In this document: positions 34,304 to 46,726 of the stretch, in pieces
Layout of the letters: the number at the start of each line of letters is the position of its first letter
How positions within the stretch are numbered: position 1 is the stretch's first letter
Assembly: GCA_029255685.2 (NCBI GenBank)
Contig: CM055312.2
Coordinates: 10,626,649 to 10,690,648, forward strand
Origin: Silene conica
Taxonomy: Eukaryota; Streptophyta; Magnoliopsida; Caryophyllales; Caryophyllaceae
DNA: 64,000 bases
Reading direction: 5' to 3'
Position numbers and translations under genes: made by a program
The notes under the pieces: model-generated
Told to the model about the DNA's origin: nothing
The model's database searches: none
What the model saw: only the letters and a program-made list of their open reading frames with translations

Positions 34304-35620
34304 TCATCCATGAGGATAGTGCTCTGAAGGTTGAACCTGGAAACCCATGCCTTGATTCCTAAGATAAGTTTCAAGATCATCCCTCTGGAAATTTTGACCC
34401 TGCATTTTGAACCCATATGAGCTATTCCCATATTGAGAAATGAACACATTTTCCGGCATCGATTCAAAGGCGATGGCCGCGCCATTGTTGGGTGAGTCCC
34501 AGTGGAATTGTGTTTTGGGCATCGAAGCTGAAGTAACCTGATGTGGTGTTTGCAGAGTGATTGTTGAGTGATCTGGTGAATTTGACCTCTTGCTGTTACT
34601 ATGAGTATCTGGTGAAAGAGGGTCATTTTCGATATTAACTGTGGTAATATCATGTATGCTAGCTCTTCTCTTATCTTTGCCACCTGATAGCTGCCTTATG
34701 AAGTATTTTTGTGCATGGCTTGCTACTTGGGTTGGTGTCCTTGTCACCACAAAATTCCTTGAAATGTTCCGCCAGTCCCCTTTTCCATACTTTTTCAACC
34801 CCATTAGGAACAATCTGCAAAAGCCACAATTTTTCACCCATGTCAAACTTTTGCCATGATTTACCATGTAGTTTTAACAATTTAACTGCTATCAAATTAA
34901 ATGTTTCAAACAAGTAACTTCTATAGTACTGTAGTACTTGGTCCTTATACATAATATTCCCTTCGTCTTGATCATTTGTTTACCTTTTATTAAAATACTC
35001 CTACTCGCGGTAATGTAAAAGGTAAACAAACTATTTAGACAGAGGAGTACCATTTATTTTCCTTTCCAATGGTCTTTTCTCAAGAGAAAATTGATTTCGT
35101 ATTATGTATGCAACCTTCCCCATATACGAATTAAAACACACATTTTACTTAAAAAATGCACCTGGGCAAATCATTAGTTAAGAGTAAAAAAAACTTACTT
35201 GTGCTCATCTTCAGTCCATGGAACCCCCTTCTTCCTCTCTTGATCGGCGGGCCTAGTACCAGGACCCCTCTTGCCACCAGGACTGTAAGTGTGATTATAC
35301 CCATCATAGCCATTATTGTTAACCCACTCCAAGGTGAATGCAGAAGCAGTGTCATAACCAGGAATAGGGACCAAACCAGCTTCAATATTACTAACATCAT
35401 CTTCTAATTCTTTGTACTGTTTGATCACATCACCCACAGTTTTCCCAGGAAGCATAGCTGCCACCTTCTGCCATCGATCCGGAGTGTCCTTATCATACAC
35501 TGCAAGAGCATTCTCAAAGATTTTGTTCTCAGATTGTGTCCATTTTGCAGTTCTACTCTCATCAATCAACCAACTTGCACTTGACAAGTAAGATGATAGA
35601 TCCTCCATTTCATATTTCAT
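34304..35620 (-). CDS. DIVARICATA-like two-repeat MYB transcription factor
   Basis: Two exons on the minus strand, 35620-35199 and 34814-34304 (933 nt, 310 residues). The donor is GTAAGT after GAGCACAA; the acceptor is tttttgcag-type before ATTGTTCC. The split codon gives Lys and restores an uninterrupted MYB repeat. Residues about 26-76 form the first SANT/MYB-like repeat ([14 protein letters not shown] to YKELEDDV). Residues about 133-180 form the second, with [20 protein letters not shown] and the SHAQKYF signature at 173-179. A basic [14 protein letters not shown] block follows, and the end EHYPHG matches the family's usual C-terminus. Family members are nuclear DNA-binding proteins of I-box/GATA-type sites, in floral asymmetry and stress. 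MKYEMED fits the usual MKWEME start; the second ATG (residue 5) is an alternative. No stop or frameshift. The intron (35198-34815) holds a MITE. Confidence 0.93.
34957..35047. mobile_element. short Stowaway-like MITE in the MYB intron
   Basis: About 91 bp. TTCCCTTCGTCTTGATCATT at the left faces CTCCTCTGTCTAAATAGTTT (reverse-complemented right end). 'tgtttacctttta' and 'aaaaggtaaaca' form the inner arms. TA lies on both sides. The arms fold back almost fully. It is clear of both splice sites. Confidence 0.7.
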
Positions 35621-36864
35621 TTAGAAAGAAGTGTATATTGAACTAACTAAAGACTAATAACAATAACCCGGCAAAGAAGAGCTCTAGAGGCTCAGCTGTA
35701 CGCAACCTTACTCCTAACAAGTCGGAAGTTTGGTTCTGATATTTGGACCAACTAAAGGTACAGACTTTATAATTTCTTTTTTTGGGGTATTTCAATAATT
35801 TGATGAGATGTTTGATGGAATTTAAAAGGTCAAAAGGACAGTTTTGACTTGCAAAGAGTAAGGAGTTGGGTTTTGATGAAAGAGTGGAAGAACATATGAG
35901 GTTGTGAGGGAAAGATAGTAAAGAGCGCCCTTAAGAAAATGCACATGTGTAGATTTCTAAAACGAGAGAATTAAAGAGAGAGTGGAGGAGCATTTTGAAA
36001 GGAATCAGAATACTCTCACCACCTCCTTTCTATCTTGCATAGGCCTACTACCCCTCCTCTATCAAGGAATCTTAGAAAAGACCCACCTATAGAAATCTAC
36101 CAAAAATCTCCCATACAAAATTTTTTTTGTGAAATATTATTACTCCATCCGTCCCATCTCGATTAATAGTTATCTATTGTTTTTGGCAGGAAAAACTCTC
36201 GGGGAGAAAAATGGGTGATTAACTTAGACTCTCAGTAAGGCACAAACTTCAAAATAAGATAAAAATGACCTAAATAGTTTATGGATTCACACAAAGAAAC
36301 TGAAAGTAAGGCACAAACTTCCTCAATTGCAAGACTCAAGCTTGATTCTTCAAGAAACTAAATCAGGAAAGTAGCAGTAGTTATTGTTATGAGGACGAGC
36401 TGAAAATGGAAATACTCAAATACCCAAGTGAGAAAACAGAATAATTTTGTAGGCAAAGCAAAGACTATATATAAGCATTAAAGGTGAAAAAAAAAGCAGG
36501 GGAAATAGAGAAAGATTTGTTCTTTCTATTTCCTCTTTATAATTGTGTTGAAGTTTTGAGCAGCAAAAGTTAAAGAGAAGGCAAAGTAATAAAGGAAAAA
36601 CACCTAAAAAAAGCAAAGTTAGAGAGATTCAAGGAATGAATCTGAAGTTTGAGCACATCTATGCATTAGGTATAGAGAGAGAGGGGGAAAGAGATGGGGA
36701 GATCTTTAAGAGAAAAGGGCAGAGGAGAAGGACAGAGAGAGAGGTAGAGAGACAAAAACTAAAAAATGTTAGTAAGCAGAATTGATTATTAAAGGTGGTT
36801 AGTTGTGATTGGCTAATATGGTGTTTGTGAGACTGCAAGTTTATGAAAAAGTTCATGTTTTATA
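35621..36864 (-). promoter_or_regulatory. probable leader and promoter of the MYB gene
   Basis: Upstream of the ATG on the minus strand lies a CT-rich tract (complement of 36660-36760, gagagagaggggg on the plus strand), typical of plant leaders or Y-patch core promoters. A TATAAAAC lies at 36857-36864. The start site is not determined. Half of a Stowaway end (ctccatccgtcccatctcg) lies at 36144-36162 with no partner found. Confidence 0.3.
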
Positions 36865-38609
36865 ATTATTTGTTTATTTATTAGGATTGTGACCACCCTT
36901 CTGCTCTATGTTTGTCTTTTAATAATGAGTAGGGGTATGTATAATAATTCATGTGAATATTATAGAGATGTTTGAAAAACGAAGCTTTGTAATTATGATT
37001 TATAATGAATATTAGCAATAGGTTTAGGATGATACTTTTGAAAAAAGTTTGTAAATTCTTGGGCGGTAATATGGTAATAACAGTAATCACATATACTTTC
37101 TTACAATGATTTTTTAAGCAAATACTTTGAAACACATTCTTTTTATTTTTCTATTTTTGTATTTTAATATAGCTTGTTAATATCAACGGGTAATTTTGTA
37201 TATCGTAGCAAAGATTTTGAGAATTACAAATATACTTTAGTGAAGATAAAATTAGGAGTAAGACTACATATATCATTTATTAAGTGTAATGTCTTAAGTT
37301 ATACTCTGGATATTGGATATTGATATCATACCAAGGATAGAGTGGGAGCGTTTTTTATGAGTTTTAGAATGGATCGTGAATTTATAATACCCAATATACC
37401 GACTTTCGAATGACCATTTGTAAAAGTAAAAGTGATTTTCGTAGAAAAGTTTGTCGATTCTTGGGAGTATAAAGTTAGTTTGGAATTTGGATAGGTTTAG
37501 ACTTTGGAATAAGATAAGTTTATAGATTTTGTTTTAACTTCACGGTTTCAAATTGAAAGTCTCTCTTTAAGTCGCCTTATATATTCCAAATCAGGTAATC
37601 TTGCCCGAAATTTTGTTAAATTGTTATCTAGTTAAGCCTTTTTATGTTGCTAACACAAGAGTAAGGTTGCGTACATTCGACTCCCTTTTATCTTGTAATT
37701 TGCGAGTCATTGAGACATTGGGGTAATATTGTTGATGTTGTTATCTATTAAGCGTATTTTATGATATTGAATATGATGTTGTAGAGTGTAATAACACCCT
37801 TAATTGATAGTTAGCGTTATCCTTAAGCATGTTTAATTGGTGAGACAGTACAGTCTTTAACTGTTAATCATTTTGTTTAAGTTTTTGAGCTTAGAAAACA
37901 GAGAATATGATGACACCTCACCTTGATGGTTGATGGCAAATCCACCAGACTAATAAACACCAGCAGTCAATCAAAGACTCGTTAATCAATGTGTTAAGTG
38001 TCAACAGCACCTTAATTACCTTAAATTTTATCTACTTAACACCTAAAAGAGTTGTTGACTTGTTAGCTTTTAAGAACCCTGCCTTTTGGGAATCCTTTTA
38101 CTTTGCTAATTGCCTATTTGGTTTTGTTCAAATCTTTATATTTTGTCAAATTGCTGATTAAAAATTTGGGATTATTAAATACGGAGTATAATAATTAACC
38201 TTGAAACCTCACATAAGACCGGTGCTTTATCATTTTTTAAAGGGATTATTTTGATGTTGATAGGTCAATTTTGCTTAATTGGATTACAAAATAATGGTCT
38301 GGATTTGTTTTTATAGTGTTTTTAGATCCTCTAGTTTAGTCTGAATTCAAATCAGATAGAATCACTAGGGCATTCCCGCTTGAACGGAAACCTATAGGTA
38401 AGTTAGAACAACCTTCAGATTTAAGGTTCTAATTTTCATTTAAGCATTTCAGATTTAATATTATGTCAAGTTTGATCTTATTGTATCACTTCAGAAGGTA
38501 TCAATTCAAAAACTCTGCTGAGACAAGATATGCAATGCCTTATTTGCAAAATGGAAGATCTGTCTGTAGGTATGTTCCTTAACCCGTTGAAAATACCTTC
38601 ACAAATAAA
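36865..38609. other. intergenic AT-rich sequence
   Basis: No gene, RNA or paired element ends recognised. Confidence 0.4.
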
Positions 38610-38611
38610 TA

Positions 38612-38906
38612 CTCTCTCCTATTCCGAATAAATGTCACATTTGCCATTTTCGTCTATTCACCTAATTGTCACATATTCCATTTTGGGACATTGTTTATAC
38701 TTATTTTATTCACTCTAACCCACAATAATACCCCACCTTACCCCACAACACTACTTATTTTAATTACCTCTACTCACAATAATAATCAATAATACATTCT
38801 CTCTCTCCAATCTTCTCACCCCACACATTACTTTACATTAAACAAATGAATTCCTTAATTCCCGTACCAAACCCGAAATGTGACAGTTATTGGGAATAGG
38901 AGGGAG
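38612..38906. mobile_element. Stowaway MITE
   Basis: The left end is CTCTCTCCTATTCCGAATAA; the right end, reverse-complemented, is CTCCCTCCTATTCCCAATAA. Both run on into TGTCACATTT. TA at 38610-38611 and 38907-38908. 295 bp. Confidence 0.88.
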
Positions 38907-38908
38907 TA

Positions 38909-41277
38909 TATAGGATAAATATCTAGATGTTTGCACATATTAGTACAACGTCGCTACTACTTTCTATTTAATGCATAACCTAAAATAAAGTCATTACTGA
39001 TAGATGAACCATCTCAACCAAAACATTAAGGCGATGATTGAGACCCAACTATTATTAATATTCCTCTTATTTACGAGTTGTGTGATAGTCCTATACAAGT
39101 TTTTGTGCTTGAGTTAGTCTATTACAGCCCTTTGCCGGTGTATGTAAAACAAATTCATTGTTTAGTGTCATATCAATGTCCAAAAATTGAGTGTCGGACA
39201 TACATAAACTCATATAAAGTGTTGAACTAACCTAATCTCTAGACGGATTTAATTATCCAACATATTTTTTATTTATTTTTCACTTAATTAAGCCTGACCC
39301 ATTCTGTGTTTAGCACAGAGGATCTCCTAAAATGGAGAAAGAAGGGTACCCTAGAAGAATGAGCCAAATGACGAAATTGCCCTTACACAAACAAAGGGAT
39401 GAACAAGAGAAGATGCACCAACTTCCTTGATGAAAGGGGCCCACACGGTATGGGAGTATTACAAGAGGTCAGGGTCAAAAAAACACCAAAGGAATAGGAG
39501 GACAGTAGTACAGTCCAATAAGGGTTGTGGTACCCTTTGAGAGTACGAAAGGGACACACGGCAGAGATCTATTGGGTCAGATAGTGGTTGCTTTTCATTA
39601 TTTTAATTATTTTTTTAGTCCTTAACCTGATGATCCAATCATTCATAGTGTCCTCGTCGGAGCCACCTTTCTGGGTTTTGAATGATGCCCTAATTGAATG
39701 TAATTAAGTCATAAGTAACCCCTTGGGGTATCTTCTACCAAATCTACCATTCCTATTCACACCCAACTCATCAAATGGTGTACGTCTACATTGGATTATT
39801 CTATCTTAGGAGCGATAATAAGGCGAGTCAACTCGCAAATAATTCGTCAAAACTCGGTTATAGCTCAACTTATACGAGTTTGACTTAAGTTTATGATCAG
39901 CTCTAAAACTTAACGAGTCAAGCTGAGTTGAGGTTGACTTAACTCAAACTTTGCGAGCGGTTTGAGTAACTTGTTTGCTCTTATTTTATTAAAATATTAA
40001 CTATGTTTATCACTTATATATTTATTTCACCATAGCATATGTTCTCATATATTTGCTCAATACTTGTATATTTTACCTTTGAATTCCTAGTTATTGAAAA
40101 ATATTAAATGGAAGGACGATTATTAACTACTCTATTGTATATTAGTTCTAGTATGACTTCAGCTTTCGTTTAAACTCTCAAAATTAAAAATAAACTGAAT
40201 TTTTTCAGTTTCAGGTAAGTTTCAGCTCGGGTTTTGTTTCACGAGCAGTCAAGCACAAGTCGAACATGGTATGATTGACGTCTTCTACTTTTAATAATGT
40301 TTTATTTTTCGGTGTTTAACCTTTAATTTAGTTTGGATTCGAGCCTAGTAAAATTGTTAAAACAATAAAACTCTCCCTCTTAAATTTTAACACTACTACA
40401 CCATAAAATTTAACTCGTAAATTTTGATAAAATAGATCAATTTCTTACCTGTTAATCTTAGTGCTTGTAAAGTACTTGCAGTAATGTCAAGTAATGCGCG
40501 TACAAGAGACATATGGGACGACCTAAATACCTCTTTAACACACTTATTTCTTTATGTTTTACTTTGTCCTAAAGTTGGGCTGCACATAATTTTCCAAATG
40601 GTATAAAAAGCAACATTCACCAATTTTATTATTGGCTTGGAAATATTAGCATTATTATTATTATTATTATTGCATAAAAATGGTTGCTTTCTGAACCATT
40701 TTGATGACACCTTGGCATAACCCATTGTAACTCGACACGTTCAGTAGAGTTAACCATTGAGTTCGCCCCCACAGTCCTTAGTTGCAACCTAACCTTTTCC
40801 GACCAAGGACCCATTCCTCTTTCTTTTAACGTTGACATTGTCTTAATTTGTCTCCTTAATTAACTAGACTTACCCTATTAACTCTGTTACTAATCGCTAC
40901 TAAACTGAGTTGTGTTGTGCGTTACATAATTAGGTATGCACGTTCTTGTTTAAGATGGACATATTCATCTAATTTAAAATAGGTCGAATATGGTAGATGT
41001 CGAATGATTTGGGCTTAGCAAAAAGTTTTGTCCCGCCCATCTAGGTGGTAGGGTGATAACTAACCTATTTTAATTTTACGGTGGATATGTTAACTTAAGA
41101 AAGGCCAATTGATTAGCACATTTTTTTACTTAAGATGACAATATTCGATTTAAGAATAAAACGGATTTAAATAGTTATTTTATGATAAATAAAGTTGCGT
41201 AGGTAATAATAAGCTAGTAGCAAAGATTTGTCATACAATTATTATTATCAAGTGATATTATTTAAATCAGTTTTATT
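38909..41277. other. intergenic sequence without supported gene
   Basis: Contains an (att)n run at 40647-40672 and a 'gagtcaa/ttgactc'-rich stretch at 39820-39970. The 69-residue minus-strand frame at 40629-40838 ends in the microsatellite and is not credited. Confidence 0.4.
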
Positions 41278-42752
41278 AGACCATCCTCAAGCAGAAGATC
41301 ACGTTAATTGGGTCACCAATATTTTTACTTTTAATTTCACTTAATTATCTTACCCCACTTTCAACTTACTTTCACCCTCCCAGTGAGAAGGTCACGATCT
41401 AGGTCATCAATTCACTCATTTTTCACTCATTTTTTATTTTTCAATGTTTTTACTCATTTATTATATTCTTTACCCACCAAAACTCCGCTCTTACTTTTTT
41501 ATTTATTATTTACAACATATTATAAATAAGTTATTTTTGTAATTTGATAAAATAAAAACTATTCCAATATGTTTAGTATACATGGCTTAAAAAAATATTA
41601 AATAACAATATTTAAATTTTAAAAAGTAAAAAAAAAAATATTGACGATAAATAAAAATTACTAAAAACATAATTCGACATATACTATCTGCTTACATAAA
41701 AAAAAATTAAAAAAAACATTAAATACTAAGAAAAAAATGCATTTAAAATTGATCTTAGCTAAGGAAATTTTGCGAAATATGCTCAATGAGATAATTTTTC
41801 AGAGCGATATAAGTGGCACGACACAAATCTCACATAATATAAGTCAATAACATAGTGATTTTAGTAAGGTCAGCACTAAGGTCACTACATTACTCAGAGG
41901 TCACGAATTGACCTTGAAATTTTCAAGGTCACTAACATTAGTATAAGGGTGTTGCTCAATCATGGAAGAGTTTTACTCAATTATGGACAAGATTGACTAT
42001 TATACCCATATTTTTTCAGAACATTTACCATTTTATTTCACCTTCCCCCAGTAACTACCAACCCCCAAGAGCCGTCGTGCAACACCCTTCCCCACCGCCC
42101 CCCTACGCACCACCGTCTTGTATTTCCGGCCAGACCATTATTGGATTAATGTCATATTATTGGCCCTTTATGTTAAATTTTCTTCATCATGCGCGAAAAC
42201 TGGACTGGGTTTTCTTCAGAAGCTTTTCAACAATTATTCACATTCGTCAGGCTGAGCATCCAATACACTGTCTGTACGACGGTACATTGGGGAGAGAATA
42301 AATCTAATACACGATATAACAATACTATTATGACAGGATGCAATCTAAATAACAATCGAGAAAAGAAGAATGACGAAGAAAATGAACAAAACAGAAAACG
42401 ATTTAAAGAAACCCTAATTTAATTAGTCTAAATCAATTTTTGAATTTCATATAATATAATTGATAAAGGTAGAGATTTGAATTATTACTTGATCGATACG
42501 AGAACTAGCATCCATAATTGTGTGATTTTGACGGATTTGAAAATTTTGATTAATCTTGTTGGGGAGAGAATTAGAGAGAGTTTTTTTTTGTGTTTAGCCA
42601 AAGGGTATAAAATAGAAAAATAATGAAAAAAAGTCCATGAATGACCAATTACGTAGTACAAAGCCACCAGAATTAGCTAGTTAATTACGTCATTAAAATG
42701 ACCCAACAAGGTCGCGACCTCCTTGGAGACTTTGCTGGAAAATGGTCTTATT
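41278..42752. mobile_element. candidate TIR element interrupted by family X copy 3
   Basis: The left segment 'agaccatcctcaagcagaag' and the right segment, reverse-complemented 'aagaccattttccagcaaag', mirror each other. Inner 'aggtcac' motifs also recur near both ends. The flanks 'tttatt' and 'tattaag' give no clean duplication, so limits and type are uncertain. Confidence 0.35.
41947..42653 (-). mobile_element. TIR element family X, copy 3 (inverted)
   Basis: The left end is GGGTGTTGCTCAATCATGG; the right end, reverse-complemented, is CGTAATTGGTCATTCATGG. Flanks TAGTATAA (41939-41946) and TAGTACAA (42654-42661) agree at 7 of 8. On the minus strand 'ATGGATGCTAGTTCTCG' reappears with GTAATAATTC nine codons on. 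'ggtctggccggaaa' and 'agggtgttgcacgac' match copy 2. Confidence 0.72.
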
Positions 42753-42753
42753 A

Positions 42754-44188
42754 AGTTGAAATTGTCGAAACTATCTAAACTACTTGAGGGAGTATAAAAT
42801 GTCAGGAAAAAACTGTCATTAATCGTAAGACTATAAACTATCATACAACTTGTGTATATAAAACAAATTTATTATTTTTTAAATTTTTTTTTATATATAA
42901 TCTCATATGCAAAAATATATATATAATTGACCAAACTTATACTCCGTATTTAAGATGAATAATAGTTTCTTAGTGGAGCTTTATTGATAAAATATTGAAG
43001 GGTGATATTAAGTTAGCCGCTCCACTTTGCGTCCTCCAAAAACTTCCATGACTCACATGGGCACTATTAGTCTCTTTGTCAGATTGGAGAAAGATTAAAG
43101 TAATGGCGTTGCCAGCTTGCTAACCAACACATATTTAGGCCCCACTTTCCATTTATGGCTAAACTTAGCTAATCATGTTTTTGCCATTTTTAGACTTCCA
43201 CCGTTCACCACTCGCCACGTGTCATGTCGTACAGATTAGGCAACTAATCATGGTCTCACAATATTATTCTAATGTAAAAATGTGGTTAATTATGATGGGA
43301 GCCTTTTGTACTGGTAAACGAGCCTTGTAACCTTGTTGACTTGACAATTTTTTGAGTTTAGGAGTATTATCGGAATAGTCGGGTTGGGTTAGCTCGGCCG
43401 TGTCATTTTCAAGTTTGTAAAATTTTGGGTTTAGAATGAGTTGAGTTAGGTATTTTCGGTATGCTATTACCAAAATCTTTTATGAATAATAATCATCATA
43501 TATTTACTAATGCATAAGCCAATCCGCTGACATGGCATCTCAGATTTCAAGTTAAAGTTGACGTGTCAGTCTATTACATTACGTGAAAAATAAAATACTA
43601 AATGACAGAATATGCTATATGGACAACTAGAAATTTGATAGGGTTGTGCTAAAATTAGGGAGATTCATTAAATTTGATAAGTGACATACTAAAATCATTG
43701 AAATAATCGTTGCGTTATTTATATATGTAAACTAAATATAAAATATACGTTAGCCAGTTCTAGATATACTCGGTAGAAATTAGGTCTTCCATTTTATATT
43801 TCAAAAAATAATTGACTCAAAAATGACATGAGTACTACGAATCAAACAATTGAAACGATTTGTTTATTCTTAGAAAATATATGTCGGACTAAATTAATTT
43901 TGCTCGGTTTATACACTAATGTGTGCGCGATAATTTAGTAGAATACATTATCGTTATAAAGACCATTCTTCATGCTAAGGTATAAGACAATCGCACACAA
44001 TAATTGTTTAATGAGTAGTCGTTTAATAAAATTGGATTGTCTTAGTATAAGACAATCGCACGCAATAATTGTCGTTTACTATAAACATCTTTAGTAAGTA
44101 TATTCAAATTTACGTTTTTAACCCAATTATCCGTTTACTACTTACGTATGAACAAATTATTTATGTTTTGCCTTTATTGTACGATATG
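42754..44188. other. intergenic AT-rich sequence
   Basis: A 'tataagacaatcgcacacaataattg' type segment is duplicated at about 43980 and 44045. No gene seen. Confidence 0.4.
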
Positions 44189-44198
44189 TAATATACAA

Positions 44199-44269
44199 GT
44201 TTTTTTTTTTTGCAGAAAAGCAAATGATCTTTTATTTCATAAAATATGAAGGAAAGTACATGACTCGAT
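44199..44269 (-). mobile_element. 71-bp 5'-truncated LINE tail
   Basis: On the minus strand it reads 'GATCATTTGCTTTTCTGC' then an A run, the same 3' tail as the LINE at 21661-21710 ('GATCATTGCTTTTCTGC'). TAATATACAA is duplicated exactly at 44189-44198 and 44270-44279. It is the product of a very short reverse-transcription event, or of a SINE sharing the tail. Confidence 0.75.
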
Positions 44270-44455
44270 TAATATACAACTTTATTTTATGACTATTTAT
44301 TTTACATATTTTAAAAAAAAAGTGAAATGGGTAATTAGACGTGTACTAAGGAGTCGTTTGGTTCATCAATGAACTTAATTTTCCTAGGAACTTCAATTTC
44401 ATAGGAATTAAATTTCTGCATCTAATTCGGGTAAATTTGGCAAACAATAAAACTT

Positions 44456-44747
44456 GGGAGAGACGGTCGTTCAATAAATTATTGAGAGACCGTTCTTTCG
44501 TACCATTTTATTTGTATTTCGTGACACTTTTGTTATTGATTGTGTCATAGTAATTTTGTACCTGTTTACATAATAAATGTACTCGGTCTATATTTAATCA
44601 TGATTTGTACCTGTTTACATAATAAATGTACTCGGTCTATCTTTAATCATGATTTGTACCTATTATATTACTTTTAGTAGTACTTTTTCTTAAATTTGTA
44701 CAATAGTCTCTCAATAAGCTTATTGAGAGGCGGTCTCTCAGGAGACC
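44456..44747. mobile_element. MITE with complex TIRs and internal 49-bp repeat
   Basis: The left end is GGGAGAGACGGTCGTTCAAT plus aaattattgagagaccg; the right end is its approximate reverse complement (TTGAGAGGCGGTCTCTCAGG). Both ends also fold on themselves (ttgagagaccg class). Inside, a 49-bp unit starting near gtacctgttt occurs at 44558, 44607 and 44656 (partial). It sits in a 'gtcgtttggttc' Tourist-like fragment starting at about 44346. No target duplication found. Confidence 0.6.
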
Positions 44748-45901
44748 TACTGTTTGGCAAAAGTGTTTGATTGCTTATGTAAGAATTAAATTTCTTAGAA
44801 GTCGATCATCTTAATGAACAAAATACTCCGTATATGATAACTCATGTATACCGATATATGTGATGACAATTCAAAAATAATTTATCCGTAAATAATTAAT
44901 TTGTTTATCTTTGATAATATTAACTATATATTTATCCACGGCTCTAAAAATATATATTTGTAGATAATTAATTTGTTTATCTTTGATATTATTAACTATT
45001 TTCATCTAAAATTTTAAAAATAGACCCATAAATTTTACGGGTTACAACCTAATACTTAATCTATTACTATAATCTTGCAGTTGGTCTTGCTTGTGACGGA
45101 TCGGGTTGAAAGACGGATAATGACACTCACAAAATGAATAGGGGGACAAGGTGGGGTTACCCTCACGTGCTTCCCTCTCTCCTCTAAATGAACATTTTGT
45201 GAGACAAAATGGTATCCGTCACTCCGAAGTGACGGATATCTCTGTCTTCTTTGAGATTTTGTGATAATCTTGTGACGAGTATTACTCGTCATAATAAAAA
45301 GTTATTAATCGCAATAAAGCAAGTTTAATAAAGTAAGATACTCTAAATAGTTGGGTGACAACAGTTGTATATGCATAATGCATGAGCACATCACATTAGT
45401 GATTGTACGGCTGATACTAGACTGGACAACTAATCCACCTATGATTAACGGTCTACTCTTTCTACTCGATAACGGAGACACATTTTCTCCATACTGTTCA
45501 TAAGTTTGTGAGGTCTTACATCCGATTAAAGTAATACACTAATACTCCGTACTTAGTAATAAAAAGGAGGGGAAGTTAATGGTAAATGGTTATCAATTAT
45601 TTTTGTATTTAGCGGTTTAATTTAAATATCACGTAAGATTATTTTGTTACAAGTTTGCAATTCATGACCCGTTGAAGCAAAATTAATTTTACTTGGTCCG
45701 AAATTCATCATTTATTAACGATTTTTCATTAAAAGCTTGTAGTTTTTCTTAATCAATCTCTTCTAAATTTTATAGATTTTAATAATCTTATTTATTAAAA
45801 GAACAATCACAAATTACGCGTCAACTTACCGTTGAAAGTTCAATTTTTTAAATTTTTACCAAAGGCCCCACCGGCCACCACAAATACACATGTTCTATGA
45901 A
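44748..45901. other. intergenic sequence with one strong hairpin
   Basis: TATCCGTCACT (45213-45223) pairs with AGTGACGGATA (45228-45238) across a 4-base loop. The surrounding 45050-45300 may be a MITE remnant. Nothing codes. Confidence 0.45.
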
Positions 45902-45911
45902 CCTTTTTTTA

Positions 45912-46716
45912 GAGTTTTTGTAAATAACCTCCTTATAAGTACGTTTTTTTGCAAATAACCGCCTTATATGTCCATCCTTAGCAATAACCCCCTTACATCT
46001 CACATAATCCTAAAAATCACCACCAAAAATAAAATTACTATAACACAACTTAAAAAAAACATTACGATTCAAACTTATATAATATATACCTAAATTACCC
46101 CTCTATAATAATTACACTATCTCAAACTATTCACACAATCTCACTAATTTACTCATTTCCTGAAACTGTAACCATGTATTGTATAAATATCAAAGTATCG
46201 AACAACACTAGATCAGATGGAATATCATCTTAGAAAAGAGTTCATGTCAAACTTTTTCCCTCACTTTCTGAAATATCGGTTATGGTCATGGATATGATAC
46301 TCGCAGGTCACGATATAATCTTGCTAAACGTGGTAATTAAGGGAGGTCATGTTATGATACTCTCGTGGACATTAAGGGAGGAACCAGATTAACTGACCTG
46401 TATAAGTCGCACAATTAAGAATCAATTAAACATTTGCTAAGACCCTTTGCAAAAACGATAACAATTAAGGGAAAAATTAAGTAGATGAATTAAAATTAGG
46501 GTTTGTAATTGGGGATGAATGTTTTACTAAAAGAAAAGGGTAGTTTAGGTATGTTACATAATTTTGAGTCGTAAGTCGAGTTTTGTTATCCTAATTTGGT
46601 TTTGGTGGTAATTGTTAGGATTGAGTGGAATTTAAGGGGGTTATTGCTAAATATGGACATATAAGGCGGTTATTTGTAAAAAAACGTACTTATAAGGGGG
46701 TTCTTTACAAAAATCT
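45912..46716. mobile_element. Mutator-like non-autonomous element, about 85-bp TIRs
   Basis: Left 'gtaaataacctccttataag', 'caaataaccgccttatatg' and 'agcaataacccccttaca' are mirrored at the right end with a few changes. CCTTTTTTTA is repeated exactly at 45902-45911 and 46717-46726. Long TIRs with a 9-10-bp duplication indicate a MULE. The 640-bp interior carries no transposase; 46300-46400 shows 'taagggagg' direct repeats. Confidence 0.82.
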
Positions 46717-46726
46717 CCTTTTTTTA

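Noticed and set aside
34641..34859. plus-strand frames opposite the MYB exons
   Set aside because: Shadows of the minus-strand MYB coding sequence.
36416..36856. small frames upstream of the MYB gene as a separate gene
   Set aside because: Low-complexity CT-rich leader or promoter sequence on that strand.
40629..40838. minus-strand frame ending in poly-Ile
   Set aside because: The end is encoded by an (att)n microsatellite; no domain, no splice context.
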